This document shows, piece by piece, positions 45,339-54,480 of a stretch of DNA of 64,000 nt (position 1 is its first letter; each line of letters begins with the position of its first letter). The stretch is from the NCBI RefSeq assembly GCF_001592745.1, contig NZ_LUKD01000001.1, forward strand, positions 1,632,848 to 1,696,847, written 5' to 3'. This stretch comes from Bdellovibrio bacteriovorus. Its GTDB lineage: Bacteria; Bdellovibrionota; Bdellovibrionia; Bdellovibrionales; Bdellovibrionaceae. The notes under the pieces were generated by a model, which saw only the letters and a list, made by a program, of their open reading frames with translations, was not told the origin of the DNA and did not search any database. The position numbers and the translations under genes are program-made.

Positions 45339-47009
45339 ATGAAAGCAAAAGCGGTTGTCTCAAAATGGATCATAGTTTTTTCAGCACTGACGGCGGTTCA
45401 AGCGAACGCGGAAGTTTTTGAAAATTCGGGATACCGTCTTGATACTTCTGTGCTCTGTGACGGTCTTCCCCAAGCCCCGGTGGCGACTCTAGAGGGATTG
45501 TGTGTTGGTGTTCTAGCTGGAAAAAAAGAGGGATTTAAAATGCCTCGTTACGCCGTGCAATCTAAAGAAGGCGTGATCTATGTCACTGAAATGGGTGGCT
45601 GGGCTTTCGGTCGCGGAACTGTGTATGCTGTTTATCGTGGAAAAGATTCTTCTGGCGTCGAAAAAACAGCGGTGGTTAATCTTTTTCCTACAAAGAAACT
45701 CACGATGCCTAATGGGATCATTATTGATCCCGAGGGGCGCCTTTATGTTGGAACGCCGACAGCCGTGGTGCGCTTTCAACCCAGAGACCCAAAGACGGGA
45801 CAATTTAATATTGATACCGCAACTGAAGTTGTCGTGAATGACTTTGCTCAGTCTATTTTCCGTAAAGGAGAATACGCAAGTGCGGGCAGCTATAATGCTT
45901 TGGAAAATCGCTTGAAGAACAAACATCCTCTTATTCAAATGGCCGCCAATCGGGACTTCACGGAAATGTATATAAATGTCGGTGCCCCTTCAGATGACTG
46001 CGGTTCTGGTATAAAAACCATCGACGAAAATGGAAAATGCATTCAGTCTGAAAGTGCCCTTGCGAGTGCCGCCGTTTGGAAAGTAACACTCAGTAATGAC
46101 ACTCAAAGAAAAGCGGTGAGGGTTATTCCTTTTTCGCGCGGCTTAAGAAACTCTATGGCGTTAACCGTGCATCCAATTTCAGGCCTGGTCCTTCAAGGTG
46201 AAAACGGCTTGGATCTTCCGGATGAAGAACGCCCTTATGAAGAGTTAAATATTCTAGAAGAAGGAAAACACTACGGTTGGCCTTATTGCCATTCGCGCGG
46301 GGAAGTCGCTCCAGGATTTAAAAATAAAGTTACCGGTGAAATGTGTGCGAAGAATTTCGCTTTACCAAAAATCTTTATGCCTGCTCACACGGCTCCTCTG
46401 GGTCTTCTTTACTACAAAGGGGAACTGCTGCCTCAATTGAAGAACAAACTTTTAGTCGGATGGCACGGATATCAAAAGTACGGTCAGCGAATCGTCGCTT
46501 ATCCCGTTGATGAATTGGGAACACCGACCGATAGCCAATACCAAGAGGTGGTATTTGGTTGGAAGGCACAAGAGGGAGTTCGTCCTCGCGGCGCCCCCAC
46601 AGGCTTAACCGCCTTGAATGACGGTTCGGTTCTTGTTTTGGATGATAAAAACGGAGCTCTTTTAAGAATTTCCTCTGGTAAAAAAGCAGATGAGATTTCT
46701 GAAGATCCGTCAAAGTCGCATATTTCCGAAAAAACTTTGCAGGCTTTTGAGCCACTTGTCCCCCTTGTGAAAAAGAACTGTGCTATGTGCCACTCGCAAT
46801 TTCAGAAGGCGACCGCAAAAGAAATGGTGCTTGAGATGAAGGGCACCATGCTCAATCTTTCAAGCCCTGCGGAAAGTTCTTTCTGGCTCAGAATGAAGGC
46901 CAAAGAGATGCCACCAGAAATGATTCGTCCCACGCTGAACTTTCACGATAAAGACTTTGATGAAGTTCTTCCCAAGGTAGAGGCCTTCATCAATACGTTG
47001 CAAAAGTAA
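45339..47009 (+). CDS. Sorbosone-dehydrogenase-like beta-propeller fused to a cytochrome c-type heme motif
   Basis: A 556-residue secreted protein with signal peptide ending VQANA. The body has repeats typical of six-bladed PQQ/glucose-sorbosone dehydrogenases: MPNGIIIDPEGRLYVGTPTA, RGLRNSMALTVHPISG and GWPYCHSRGEVAPGF. The C-terminal 90 residues contain one heme site (NCAMCHSQF) and a later Met (KEMPPEMIRP), like a cytochrome c domain. It would oxidise a sugar or alcohol in the periplasm and pass electrons to heme. The ATG has AAAGGAAG upstream. The substrate cannot be read from the sequence. Confidence 0.85.
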   Translation: MKAKAVVSKWIIVFSALTAVQANAEVFENSGYRLDTSVLCDGLPQAPVATLEGLCVGVLAGKKEGFKMPRYAVQSKEGVIYVTEMGGWAFGRGTVYAVYRGKDSSGVEKTAVVNLFPTKKLTMPNGIIIDPEGRLYVGTPTAVVRFQPRDPKTGQFNIDTATEVVVNDFAQSIFRKGEYASAGSYNALENRLKNKHPLIQMAANRDFTEMYINVGAPSDDCGSGIKTIDENGKCIQSESALASAAVWKVTLSNDTQRKAVRVIPFSRGLRNSMALTVHPISGLVLQGENGLDLPDEERPYEELNILEEGKHYGWPYCHSRGEVAPGFKNKVTGEMCAKNFALPKIFMPAHTAPLGLLYYKGELLPQLKNKLLVGWHGYQKYGQRIVAYPVDELGTPTDSQYQEVVFGWKAQEGVRPRGAPTGLTALNDGSVLVLDDKNGALLRISSGKKADEISEDPSKSHISEKTLQAFEPLVPLVKKNCAMCHSQFQKATAKEMVLEMKGTMLNLSSPAESSFWLRMKAKEMPPEMIRPTLNFHDKDFDEVLPKVEAFINTLQK

Positions 47010-47858
47010 TTAGGATTTCGTGACAGACAAGATAAATTTTTTACCCGCTTCGGAAAGTGCAGTGAAACGCACGCCGTAGCGGATATAAATATCGTTGGCG
47101 CCCGGCAGTTTTACTTTTCGAACTGAAACCACAATGCCTTTGGCGTCAAACTTACTGTCTTGCAGTTTGTCGTCAAATTTAATCATTAGCTCGTCATTTA
47201 AGTCACACTTAGCGGCGCGAACCAAAAAGCCTAAGCCGGTTTTAGAGATATCGGCACAGAAGACCTGAAAACCTGTTCCCTTTTTTGAAAGGGCGACGAA
47301 AACCTTTCCACAGTTAAAGCGTTGCGATTTTCGACGAATATGGACGTCGGGAAGATCTTCATTTGAAGCTCTTTTATAATCTTCTAATGATTTCGGCGAG
47401 AACTCGTCCCAATTGATAACGGGCTGCCAAGGGCCGTGCGGATTCTTCGAGATCAAGCTCTGTTCAGAAAGCTTTTGAGAATGAATAAGTTCAAGCACAT
47501 CCAAGTATTTTAAACGCTGGTCTGAGTGGTCTTTTTCGTACCAGTAAACGGGAGTTAAAATTGGAAAATTATCGGGAGTGATAAATTCAGGGAGATCTAA
47601 TTTCTCGTTCGATTCTTGATCCGATATCAAGCCAACCGCCAGATGATCGCCATACTCAGATGAAGTGTTAGATTCATTTGAAGGATCTAAATCGGAAAAA
47701 TCAGGATGCTGGGCTAGCATCATCCATTCGCCCGTCTGATTATTCAAAATCATATCAAACAAACTGATTTTTCCAGAGCGAACGCCATCAATGATATTCT
47801 TCTCTGATAACGGCCCTAGTTTTTGTTTACCTGTAGTTAGGTAGTAGTTGGCTGCCAA
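47010..47858 (-). CDS. GYF-domain and PilZ-domain protein
   Basis: A 282-residue cytoplasmic protein. The N-terminal GYF_2 domain reads YYLTTGKQKLGPLSEKNI and GEWMMLAQHPDF. The C-terminal PilZ domain has RRKSQRFNC and ADISKTGLGFLV, matching the RxxxR and D/NxSxxG cyclic-di-GMP sites. PilZ proteins respond to c-di-GMP, which in predatory bacteria controls attack and growth phases. It begins with TTG, with GGGGGAAG upstream, and its stop is adjacent to that of the convergent dehydrogenase gene. Confidence 0.85.
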   Translation of the reverse strand: MAANYYLTTGKQKLGPLSEKNIIDGVRSGKISLFDMILNNQTGEWMMLAQHPDFSDLDPSNESNTSSEYGDHLAVGLISDQESNEKLDLPEFITPDNFPILTPVYWYEKDHSDQRLKYLDVLELIHSQKLSEQSLISKNPHGPWQPVINWDEFSPKSLEDYKRASNEDLPDVHIRRKSQRFNCGKVFVALSKKGTGFQVFCADISKTGLGFLVRAAKCDLNDELMIKFDDKLQDSKFDAKGIVVSVRKVKLPGANDIYIRYGVRFTALSEAGKKFILSVTKS

Positions 47859-48020
47859 GACGCTTCCCCCAGTCCCAAGACATTCAAATTAAGTGGAGTA
47901 TCGCTATCTTTAAGTTTGAGGCATCTTCCTGTTAATTCACAAGCGCTTTCTTTTTCTGAGACGGCGGCAGGCCCAAAGTTGGAAGCAAGAAGAGCCGAAG
48001 CTCTCCTTGCGAACATGAGA

Positions 48021-48635
48021 TTAGCCAGCTTCTTTTAAAAGCTTTTTTCGGGCGGGGATGACGTGATCGATGACTCCAAAGATCTTGGATTCTTCCGCAC
48101 TCATATAATGATCTCGCTCCATCGTCTTTGCCAGGAAATCTGCCTTCTTACCGGTGTGAAGGGAGTATATCTCGGTCATCCTTTTCTTCGTACGGACCAA
48201 CTCTTTTGCGTGGATCTCGATATCGGTCACTTGTCCGCCCAACCCTCCATCACCCAGATGCGGTTGATGCAGTAAAATTCGGCTGTTAGGCATCGCGAAG
48301 CGTTTCCCTGGGGTGCCTGCCGTTAAGAGCAAAGAACCCATGCTTGCCGCCAAACCCAAACAATATGTGGCAATGTCGCATTTTACGAATTGCATGATGT
48401 CGTAGATGGCCATCCCAGCAGTGACGGATCCACCCGGGGAATTAATATAAAGATGGATATCCTTATCTGGATCGTTCACCTCCAGAAATAAAATCTGGGC
48501 GATCAAAGAGGTTGCGACCTCGTCGGTGACAGCCGAGCCCAAGATGATGATACGGTCTTTGAGCAGGCGAGAATAAATATCGTAACTGCGTTCTCCAGCG
48601 GATGTTTGTTCGATTACGTACGGATTGATAGGCAT
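48021..48635 (-). CDS. clpP: ATP-dependent Clp protease proteolytic subunit
   Basis: A 204-residue ClpP. Nucleophile Ser98 is in [10 protein letters not shown] and His123 in LLHQPHLG. The usual Asp position reads Thr171 (KTMERDHYM), a change I recall from alphaproteobacterial ClpP too. The N-terminus [19 protein letters not shown] is standard. It forms the tetradecameric protease chamber used by ClpX/ClpA. clpX is not adjacent. AAGGGAAA lies before the ATG, and an inverted repeat is 67 bases upstream. Confidence 0.95.
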   Translation of the reverse strand: MPINPYVIEQTSAGERSYDIYSRLLKDRIIILGSAVTDEVATSLIAQILFLEVNDPDKDIHLYINSPGGSVTAGMAIYDIMQFVKCDIATYCLGLAASMGSLLLTAGTPGKRFAMPNSRILLHQPHLGDGGLGGQVTDIEIHAKELVRTKKRMTEIYSLHTGKKADFLAKTMERDHYMSAEESKIFGVIDHVIPARKKLLKEAG

Positions 48636-48701
48636 AGTGTTTCCCTTCTTTTTTTAAATTTCTTTTGCAGAACTGGGGCCGAACATTCAGTCCGAAGAGC
48701 C

Positions 48702-48718
48702 TGTTTCAGCCTGAAACA
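48702..48718. promoter_or_regulatory. 17-bp inverted repeat upstream of clpP
   Basis: Arms TGTTTCAG / CTGAAACA around one C, between the divergent clpP and parvulin genes. Operator candidate. Confidence 0.45.
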
Positions 48719-48840
48719 AGCACAAACCCAAGTCGCAAATAACGAAGGGTGATGATCTTCCAAAAAAATTCTTATACGTTGGATAAGGCGAAAAAAAGCT
48801 TTCGGGTGACATTTTTGAAAACGACAAGTAGTGTGTGACT

Positions 48841-49113
48841 ATGAAAATCCGCGCCAGCCACATTCTTGTGAAGCATCAGTATGAAGCCGAAGATGTTCTT
48901 CGCGCCTTGAGTTCCGGAAAAAGTTTTGAGGAATTGGCGAAACGTTGTTCGACGTGCCCTTCTGCGGCCCAGGGTGGAGACCTTGGAACTTTTGGTCCAG
49001 GTCGCATGGATGAAGACTTCGAAGACGCGGCCTTTGCTCTAAAGGTCGGGGAAATATCGTCTAAACCTGTGCGCACACGTTTTGGCTTTCATATAATTAA
49101 GCGCACTGCCTAA
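48841..49113 (+). CDS. Parvulin-type peptidyl-prolyl isomerase
   Basis: A 90-residue single-domain parvulin: MKIRASHILVKHQYEAEDV, FEELAKRCSTCPSAAQGGDLG and RTRFGFHIIKRT. No signal peptide, so cytoplasmic (PpiC-like). It speeds proline isomerisation in folding. The ATG at 48841 matches the family's usual start; the GTG six bases earlier is less likely. Divergent from clpP. Confidence 0.93.
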   Translation: MKIRASHILVKHQYEAEDVLRALSSGKSFEELAKRCSTCPSAAQGGDLGTFGPGRMDEDFEDAAFALKVGEISSKPVRTRFGFHIIKRTA

Positions 49114-49215
49114 AGAAAACCCCTCCCAAAGTTTTGTTCTTTGTTGGGAAATACGTACTCCGTAGATTTTCGCCGAGGTTCGAGAAAAGATATTCGAAAC
49201 ACTCTCGGGGGATAC

Positions 49216-50022
49216 ATGCATAAATTCGGAATTTTGAACGTTTTGGTTTTAATGATGGCGTCTTTTGCGCAAGCAGAGGTCGTGAAGGACAACTCTTTTC
49301 TTATGGAAGAGGCTTACAATCAAGAGCCGGGTGTTGTTCAATTTATTCAAACTTATCAGTATCTAAATCCTTCGCATGATTGGACTTATAACTTCACAAG
49401 TGAAATCCCTATAACGGATGAAACTCATCAATTCTCTTTTGTTGTTCCGGTGATGAAACAAACGGGCGAGGCGGGTGAAAGCGATCAAACTCAGGTCGGC
49501 GACATTCTACTGAACTATCGCTATCAACTTTTGAACACGCCGACTCTCGCTATGGCTCCGCGCTTTACTTTAATTGCGCCAACAGGTGATTACAAAAAGG
49601 GATTCGGGACAGGCGTTGCTGGATTACAGTTCAACCAGGCCGTTTCGATCACGATCAATGATCGCTGGACAAATCATTGGAATGCGGGTTTCACCTTCAC
49701 TCCTGATGCTAAAGACGTCAATGGAGACACGGCAACGACCTTTGGGTTCAACTTTGGATCCAGCGTCGTTTACAATTACACTCCAAAAACAAACCTGCTT
49801 TGTGAGTTTGTATTTAACAGCAATGAATCTGTGATCGGTCCTGATATGAAAGCCGCCGCATCAACATATTACGTGGTGCCGGGCATCCGTACAGCTTTTG
49901 AGGCTGGAGAAGAAACTGAAATCGTTCCTGGCATCGGTGCTTTGTTGGGAATTGGCCCTTCCGCGGAAGAACACGAAACTGGTGTGATTCTTTATTTATC
50001 AATCGAATCAAAACTCTGGTAA
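49216..50022 (+). CDS. Outer-membrane beta-barrel protein
   Basis: A 268-residue protein with signal peptide MMASFAQA. The mature part is made of alternating beta strands ([58 protein letters not shown]) and ends in LSIESKLW, an aromatic C-terminus typical of outer-membrane barrels. The pattern matches the transporter-like barrels of the MetA/phenol degradation family. The chemoreceptor gene follows after seven bases, perhaps co-transcribed. The substrate is unknown. Confidence 0.8.
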   Translation: MHKFGILNVLVLMMASFAQAEVVKDNSFLMEEAYNQEPGVVQFIQTYQYLNPSHDWTYNFTSEIPITDETHQFSFVVPVMKQTGEAGESDQTQVGDILLNYRYQLLNTPTLAMAPRFTLIAPTGDYKKGFGTGVAGLQFNQAVSITINDRWTNHWNAGFTFTPDAKDVNGDTATTFGFNFGSSVVYNYTPKTNLLCEFVFNSNESVIGPDMKAAASTYYVVPGIRTAFEAGEETEIVPGIGALLGIGPSAEEHETGVILYLSIESKLW

Positions 50023-50029
50023 GGGTGAT

Positions 50030-51448
50030 ATGGGTTTAACCCTTAAAAAACAACTTTGGTTGCTGTGTGGCGGATTTTTGATTGTACTATCTGGCGTCGC
50101 TACACTTTCTTTCGTTAACTCCACCAAGCTGATGAATCAGTTTGATAACGTCGCCAATGTGCAACTGCCCGCAGTTCGCAATATGACGTTAGCGGATATG
50201 ATGCATGATGGATTGAGGTCTGTAGTTTTGGCGTCATTGCTTGCCGCTGAAAACAATCCGGAGCAGTTGAAAGAGATCAAAACAGAAGCGCAGGAAAAGT
50301 CCGAGGAATTTCAACAATACCTTGAAGCTCTAGAAAAGCTTCCTTTAAATGATAACACTCGAAATGCGATTCTAGAAACCAAGCCGGAAATGATGAACTA
50401 CATTGCATCCACAAATAAGATTGTGGATCTAGCCATCGCCGAAGGTTACCGTGCTGCGCTGGTGGAGCTTCCTAAGTTTGAAGCTTCGTTTAAAGTTCTC
50501 GAAGGCAAAATGGAAACTTTGGGTGAGTTGATTGAAAAAGATGCGGCTACGGCGCATGAATCCGGTGCGGCCTTCCGCATGATCAACTTATTGATTTCCA
50601 TCATCGGTGGTTTGTTCTGTTTGGTGATGGGCATCTGGGTGACAGTGAGTTTGGTGCGTCGAATGACTGGCTTTGCTACACGCATTGAAGGCACGGGGAA
50701 CTCTTTAGAAAACACGAGCACGCATTTGAATAAAGCCAGTCAGGATTTGGCTTCAGGAGCGACTCAGTCGGCCGCTTCACTTGAAGAAACAGTCGCTTCG
50801 CTTGAAGAGCTATCCAGCATGGTGAAGTCTAACTCTGAAAATGCCAAAGCGGCTTCGGGATTATCTCAAGAAAGTTTTGATGCTTCCAAAGCGGGAGCTG
50901 AGTCTGTACAAAAACTTATAACTTCGATGGATGCTTTAAGAGCTTCAGCAACGAAGATCGAGGAAGTCAGCCAAGTCATTGATGACATTGCTTTCCAAAC
51001 AAATCTTTTAGCCTTGAATGCCTCTGTGGAAGCAGCCCGTGCCGGAGAAATGGGAAAAGGATTTGCGGTTGTTGCGGATGCGGTTCGCAGCCTTGCGCAA
51101 AGAAGTGCAGATTCTGCTAAAAATATTTCAAAGATGATTCAAGAAAGCGTGCGCCAGATTCATGAAGGTGGCGAAATCGCGAATCAAAGTGGTGAGCTTT
51201 TAAATAAATTTTTAGCTTCGGCTCAAAAAGTTTTAGAAATTAACAATGAAATTGCTGGCGCCAGTCATGAACAAGCCCGCGGTATCTCATTAATCAGTGA
51301 AGCTATGAATAAACTAGATCAGGCTTCGCAGAAAAATGCTCAAGTGGCTCAAGAGGTCGCGCAGACCAGCGATCAAATGTCACACTTGTCCCAAGGTATG
51401 CAGGACTTAGTGGTTGAGTTGAAGGATTTAGTCGGTCAGCAAACTTGA
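50030..51448 (+). CDS. Methyl-accepting chemotaxis protein
   Basis: A 472-residue chemoreceptor. TM1 ([19 protein letters not shown]) is N-terminal, the periplasmic four-helix region spans about 35-185, and TM2 ([18 protein letters not shown]) is near 188-210. HAMP follows, then the signalling domain with its tip [20 protein letters not shown]. It signals to CheA/CheW, which are not in the window. It sits seven bases after the barrel gene, which suggests the barrel may affect its ligand supply. AAGGGTG precedes the ATG. Confidence 0.95.
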   Translation: MGLTLKKQLWLLCGGFLIVLSGVATLSFVNSTKLMNQFDNVANVQLPAVRNMTLADMMHDGLRSVVLASLLAAENNPEQLKEIKTEAQEKSEEFQQYLEALEKLPLNDNTRNAILETKPEMMNYIASTNKIVDLAIAEGYRAALVELPKFEASFKVLEGKMETLGELIEKDAATAHESGAAFRMINLLISIIGGLFCLVMGIWVTVSLVRRMTGFATRIEGTGNSLENTSTHLNKASQDLASGATQSAASLEETVASLEELSSMVKSNSENAKAASGLSQESFDASKAGAESVQKLITSMDALRASATKIEEVSQVIDDIAFQTNLLALNASVEAARAGEMGKGFAVVADAVRSLAQRSADSAKNISKMIQESVRQIHEGGEIANQSGELLNKFLASAQKVLEINNEIAGASHEQARGISLISEAMNKLDQASQKNAQVAQEVAQTSDQMSHLSQGMQDLVVELKDLVGQQT

Positions 51449-51523
51449 GTTTGCACAAATTAACAGTCCTTAATATGACCCCTCCGAAAAGTTTCTTCAG
51501 TATGGATCTTTTCGGAGGAGCCC

Positions 51524-52723
51524 ATGTCAGCACAATCCATTCTTGTGACCGCATTTTTTCTTTTCAACTCAAATGCCGTCCATGCAGTTGAAGTTAAGCC
51601 ACAGATACTGCTTCCCATTCCGGAATCGAGCCAGAGCATTCCGACGAAAAAAATTATTCTTAGCGAAGGAAAAATGATTCGTTATGAGGTGAATGGCATT
51701 CTTGAAGCAAAAGCGGAACTCCCTGCCGGCGCGCAAATTGAAATTCCGCTAGAGTACACAAAGAAGTATCTGCCTTTTCGAAATTCTAAAGGAAACCTAG
51801 AAAGATCTAGCACGGGTTTCATCCATCCCATTCGCATTCTTTCCGTGCCCGCAGATTATCAAGATGAGTTCACCGCAGAAAAGATCAATGACTTCAATAC
51901 CACGGCCGGTGGTTTATCTATCTTTGCTTCTATTATTGAAGATATCGAAGGGACCGAAGGCCACTTCGCCGTTCATACCACGTCAGAACCTAATGAAGCA
52001 TTTCTTGAGTACTTTCATGCCGACGGAAGACCGAAATTTCGCTATTCAAAATCCATTCGTAAAAGATTTGGCTCACGACTCAATCACATGGTGGATGGCA
52101 AATCGTTATCTTCCGAAGAAAGAGAAAAGTGGCGCAGCATTTACTCTGAACTAAAAAGAGCGGCGACACGTACAGAGCCTTCAGAAAAGTCCTATATGAT
52201 GATTGATTCTAAACTGGCTCAGCGTCTTTCAGCGCAGTTTGAAAAAACGGGTGCCATCTCTACGCGGGGAGCTTGGACCATCGCCACTCGAGCCACGGCT
52301 GTTCGTCATGGTTTTGAAAGTGTTCCGTGCGCCGAGTTTCAGTCCGAAGTTTTAAGGCAGGCTTATCAACGCGCAGGTTATCGAGTCACTGATGACTTTA
52401 ATGAAAACAAAAAGAATCCATTGATCTGGCATCACACGGCGGCGGTGGTGAACTTCTCTGCAGCACTTTATCGAGCTGGTTGGATTCCGTGGGATGCTTC
52501 TGTTTATCGTCCCATCACTGGTAGCTTTATCATGCACCAAGTTGGAAAATCACCAGGCCACACATACATATCCGCAGGTGAAGACGGAATGATTGTCGTT
52601 GATAATGGTTCACCTCAGGGAAAGGATCTTCGCAAATCCAGTGCTCGTGTGCTGTCTATGATGTATCAGTCAGGCGTCTTCTTTTTACCGCCGGGAATCA
52701 ACCCGCCCGCTTGGTCAGAGTAA
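51524..52723 (+). CDS. Secreted hypothetical protein with possible NlpC/CHAP-like C-terminal domain
   Basis: A 399-residue secreted protein (signal peptide to NAVHA). The C-terminal third has a Cys in PCAEFQSEVLRQAYQRAG, then IWHHTAAVV, and a His in GHTYISAGEDGMIVVDNGS, the order of Cys/His peptidases of the NlpC/CHAP type. The N-terminal half (AGAQIEIPLEYTKKYLPF) may be an SH3-like or wall-binding module. A cell-wall hydrolase would suit a predator, but the match is weak. GGAGGAG lies four bases before the ATG. Its last 26 bases overlap the convergent EamA gene. Confidence 0.65.
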   Translation: MSAQSILVTAFFLFNSNAVHAVEVKPQILLPIPESSQSIPTKKIILSEGKMIRYEVNGILEAKAELPAGAQIEIPLEYTKKYLPFRNSKGNLERSSTGFIHPIRILSVPADYQDEFTAEKINDFNTTAGGLSIFASIIEDIEGTEGHFAVHTTSEPNEAFLEYFHADGRPKFRYSKSIRKRFGSRLNHMVDGKSLSSEEREKWRSIYSELKRAATRTEPSEKSYMMIDSKLAQRLSAQFEKTGAISTRGAWTIATRATAVRHGFESVPCAEFQSEVLRQAYQRAGYRVTDDFNENKKNPLIWHHTAAVVNFSAALYRAGWIPWDASVYRPITGSFIMHQVGKSPGHTYISAGEDGMIVVDNGSPQGKDLRKSSARVLSMMYQSGVFFLPPGINPPAWSE

Positions 52724-53588
52724 GAATATTTCCTAAAAGACAAAGAACGACGCCGGTAATAATATACGGCGTCCACACAAAGTTTTCAAAAAAACTGGAA
52801 AGAGTGATCGCGATCACCGGAGAAATAACGCTGGTGTAGGCCGCTTTTTCAGCACCGATTTTTCCTGCCAAAGATAAATAAGCCCCAAAAGCGATGACTG
52901 AGCCGAATAGCGCCAAGTAAAGAAGCGCACTTAAGAAACGTGCGTTCAGTGGTATAGCTAAGCTATCGCCATGAATAAGTGCTACGAGTAACGTGAAAAT
53001 GCTTCCGTAAAGCATTCCCCAGGTGTTTGTGATTAAGACGGGAATACGCAATTGATAACTTTTTTGCGCGACCATGTTTCCAATCGAAGCGGACATGGTC
53101 GCAAAAAATCCGATCACAAGACCAAGAATGGTTTTTGAATTCGTATCAAAATGCAGAATCTCGTTAAGAAAAATAAAAACAATTCCTAGGCCACCTAAGA
53201 GTGAGCCCACAATCACACTGCGATTGATGGGTTTTTTGAAGAAAACCCTCATGCCGAACATATTATAATAAATCAAAAGCGTGAAGGTCAGCGCGACCAT
53301 CCCAGAGCTGATCATTGTTTCCGCGATATAGGTCAGCATGTAGTTCACGGAAAACATGAAAATTCCCTGAAGGGCGAAAAGAACATGTTCTCGACGCTGA
53401 TACTTAAGATTCTGTTTTTTAAAGAAGCAAAAACCAAAGAGCAGAGCCGCGGCTAATAAGAATCGCCAGAAGACCGAAGTTATCGGAGAGGCTGCATCGA
53501 CTTGAAATGTGATCACAAGGTAAGTGGAACCCCAGATCAACGTGCAGATGGTATACAGAATTAGGTTATCGAATCGCGCGGTCTTCAT
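52698..53588 (-). CDS. EamA/DMT-family transporter
   Basis: A 296-residue inner-membrane protein with about ten helices in two EamA repeats (WGSTYLVITFQVDAASPIT in the first; YLALFGSVIAFGAYLSLAGKI in the second). Members export metabolites or drugs; the substrate is unknown. It overlaps the convergent gene by 26 bases at its 3' end, with no terminator between them. Confidence 0.92.
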   Translation of the reverse strand: MKTARFDNLILYTICTLIWGSTYLVITFQVDAASPITSVFWRFLLAAALLFGFCFFKKQNLKYQRREHVLFALQGIFMFSVNYMLTYIAETMISSGMVALTFTLLIYYNMFGMRVFFKKPINRSVIVGSLLGGLGIVFIFLNEILHFDTNSKTILGLVIGFFATMSASIGNMVAQKSYQLRIPVLITNTWGMLYGSIFTLLVALIHGDSLAIPLNARFLSALLYLALFGSVIAFGAYLSLAGKIGAEKAAYTSVISPVIAITLSSFFENFVWTPYIITGVVLCLLGNILTLTKRAG

Positions 53589-53731
53589 GAACTATATGTA
53601 ACAAAAACGGACTTCGGGGTCACTCCGCATTTGTATGTGAACACACGCTTTCAATCGATCTTTAACTGATAGTTCACTCAAGCCATAATGTAAGTGAGTT
53701 TCGTTCGTAGAAATATCAAAAGGAGGTCCCA

Positions 53732-53908
53732 ATGCTTAGAGCCGCGATTATCTTCTTCATCATCGCAATCGTCGCTTTTATCTTCGGAGCTTCAGGAATC
53801 GCAGGTATGTCGATGGAAATCGGCCGCCTACTGTTGATGGTATTCCTGGCTTTGGCGGTAATCACTTTCCTTATCAATCTTATCGGTGGGAAACGGGGAC
53901 ACAGGTGA
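53732..53908 (+). CDS. DUF1328 (YtjA-type) small membrane protein
   Basis: A 58-residue protein with two hydrophobic helices: AIIFFIIAIVAFIFGASGIA and LLLMVFLALAVITFLINL, ending GGKRGHR. This matches the DUF1328 family of small inner-membrane proteins. AGGAGG lies seven bases before the ATG, so it is well translated. Role unknown. Confidence 0.9.
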   Translation: MLRAAIIFFIIAIVAFIFGASGIAGMSMEIGRLLLMVFLALAVITFLINLIGGKRGHR

Positions 53909-53934
53909 CGTCGTTGTTATAGCTTAAGAAATTA

Positions 53935-53958
53935 AAAAGCCCCAGTAATGGGGCTTTT
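53935..53958. terminator. Bidirectional terminator
   Basis: Stem AAAAGCCCC / GGGGCTTTT with a 6-base loop, between convergent genes. Confidence 0.9.
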
Positions 53959-53975
53959 GCTTTTAACGAAGCTTC

Positions 53976-54377
53976 TTAGTCTTCGTCGTCTTCGTAATCT
54001 TCATCATCCTCATCGTCGTCATCATCATCATCTTCGTCTTCATCCTCGTCATCGTAATCTTCATCAGCTTCGATGCGGATCAACCAACCCTCTTCGTAAG
54101 GGTCTTCCATGATAATAGATGGATCTTCAACAACTTGAGTGTTCACTTCAATCACAGTTCCAGACACTGGAGAGTAGATATCCAACGGACCATCGTCAGT
54201 CTCTAAAGTACCAATGACAACGTCAGCGTCGATTTTTTCTTGCTCAGCCGGAAGCTCAACAGAAGAGATCTCTTCAAAATCTTCCAAACCGTCTTCGTTG
54301 ATGCCGATAGTGATAACACCATCTTCCTGACGGATCCAAAGATAACCCATAAAATTTCTTACGTCGTCTGATGCCAT
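53976..54377 (-). CDS. GcvH-like (lipoyl-domain fold) protein without lipoyl lysine, acidic tail
   Basis: A 133-residue protein. The domain aligns with glycine cleavage H proteins: TIGINEDGLEDFEEISSVELP, ETDDGPLDIYSPVSGTVIEVN and DPYEEGWLIRIE. In GcvH the lipoylated lysine lies three residues after the conserved Glu (ESVKAASD); here that position is Asp62. It therefore cannot be lipoylated at the standard site. The last about 30 residues are almost all Asp/Glu (DDEDEDEDDDDDDDEDDED). It is about 100 bases downstream of glnA on the same strand, after a hairpin. Function is unknown; a regulatory or scaffold role is a guess. Confidence 0.75.
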   Translation of the reverse strand: MASDDVRNFMGYLWIRQEDGVITIGINEDGLEDFEEISSVELPAEQEKIDADVVIGTLETDDGPLDIYSPVSGTVIEVNTQVVEDPSIIMEDPYEEGWLIRIEADEDYDDEDEDEDDDDDDDEDDEDYEDDED

Positions 54378-54438
54378 TGTCTTTTCCTAAGTTGTGTATT
54401 TTTAGAGATTATTCCCTAACCAGGGAAAGATGTCCAGC

Positions 54439-54460
54439 GGGAGCAAGCAAGCTTGCCCCC
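54439..54460 (-). terminator. Hairpin between glnA and the GcvH-like gene
   Basis: Arms GCAAGC / GCTTGC with flanking G/C pairs and a 2-base loop. It has no T-tract, so it may be a processing or stability element rather than a terminator. Confidence 0.45.
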
Positions 54461-54480
54461 ACTTCTTTTGAATAGCGCAA

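Noticed and set aside
48021-48635. ClpP as catalytically dead because Asp is replaced by Thr171
   Set aside because: The same variation is recalled in active alphaproteobacterial ClpP; Ser98 and His123 are intact.
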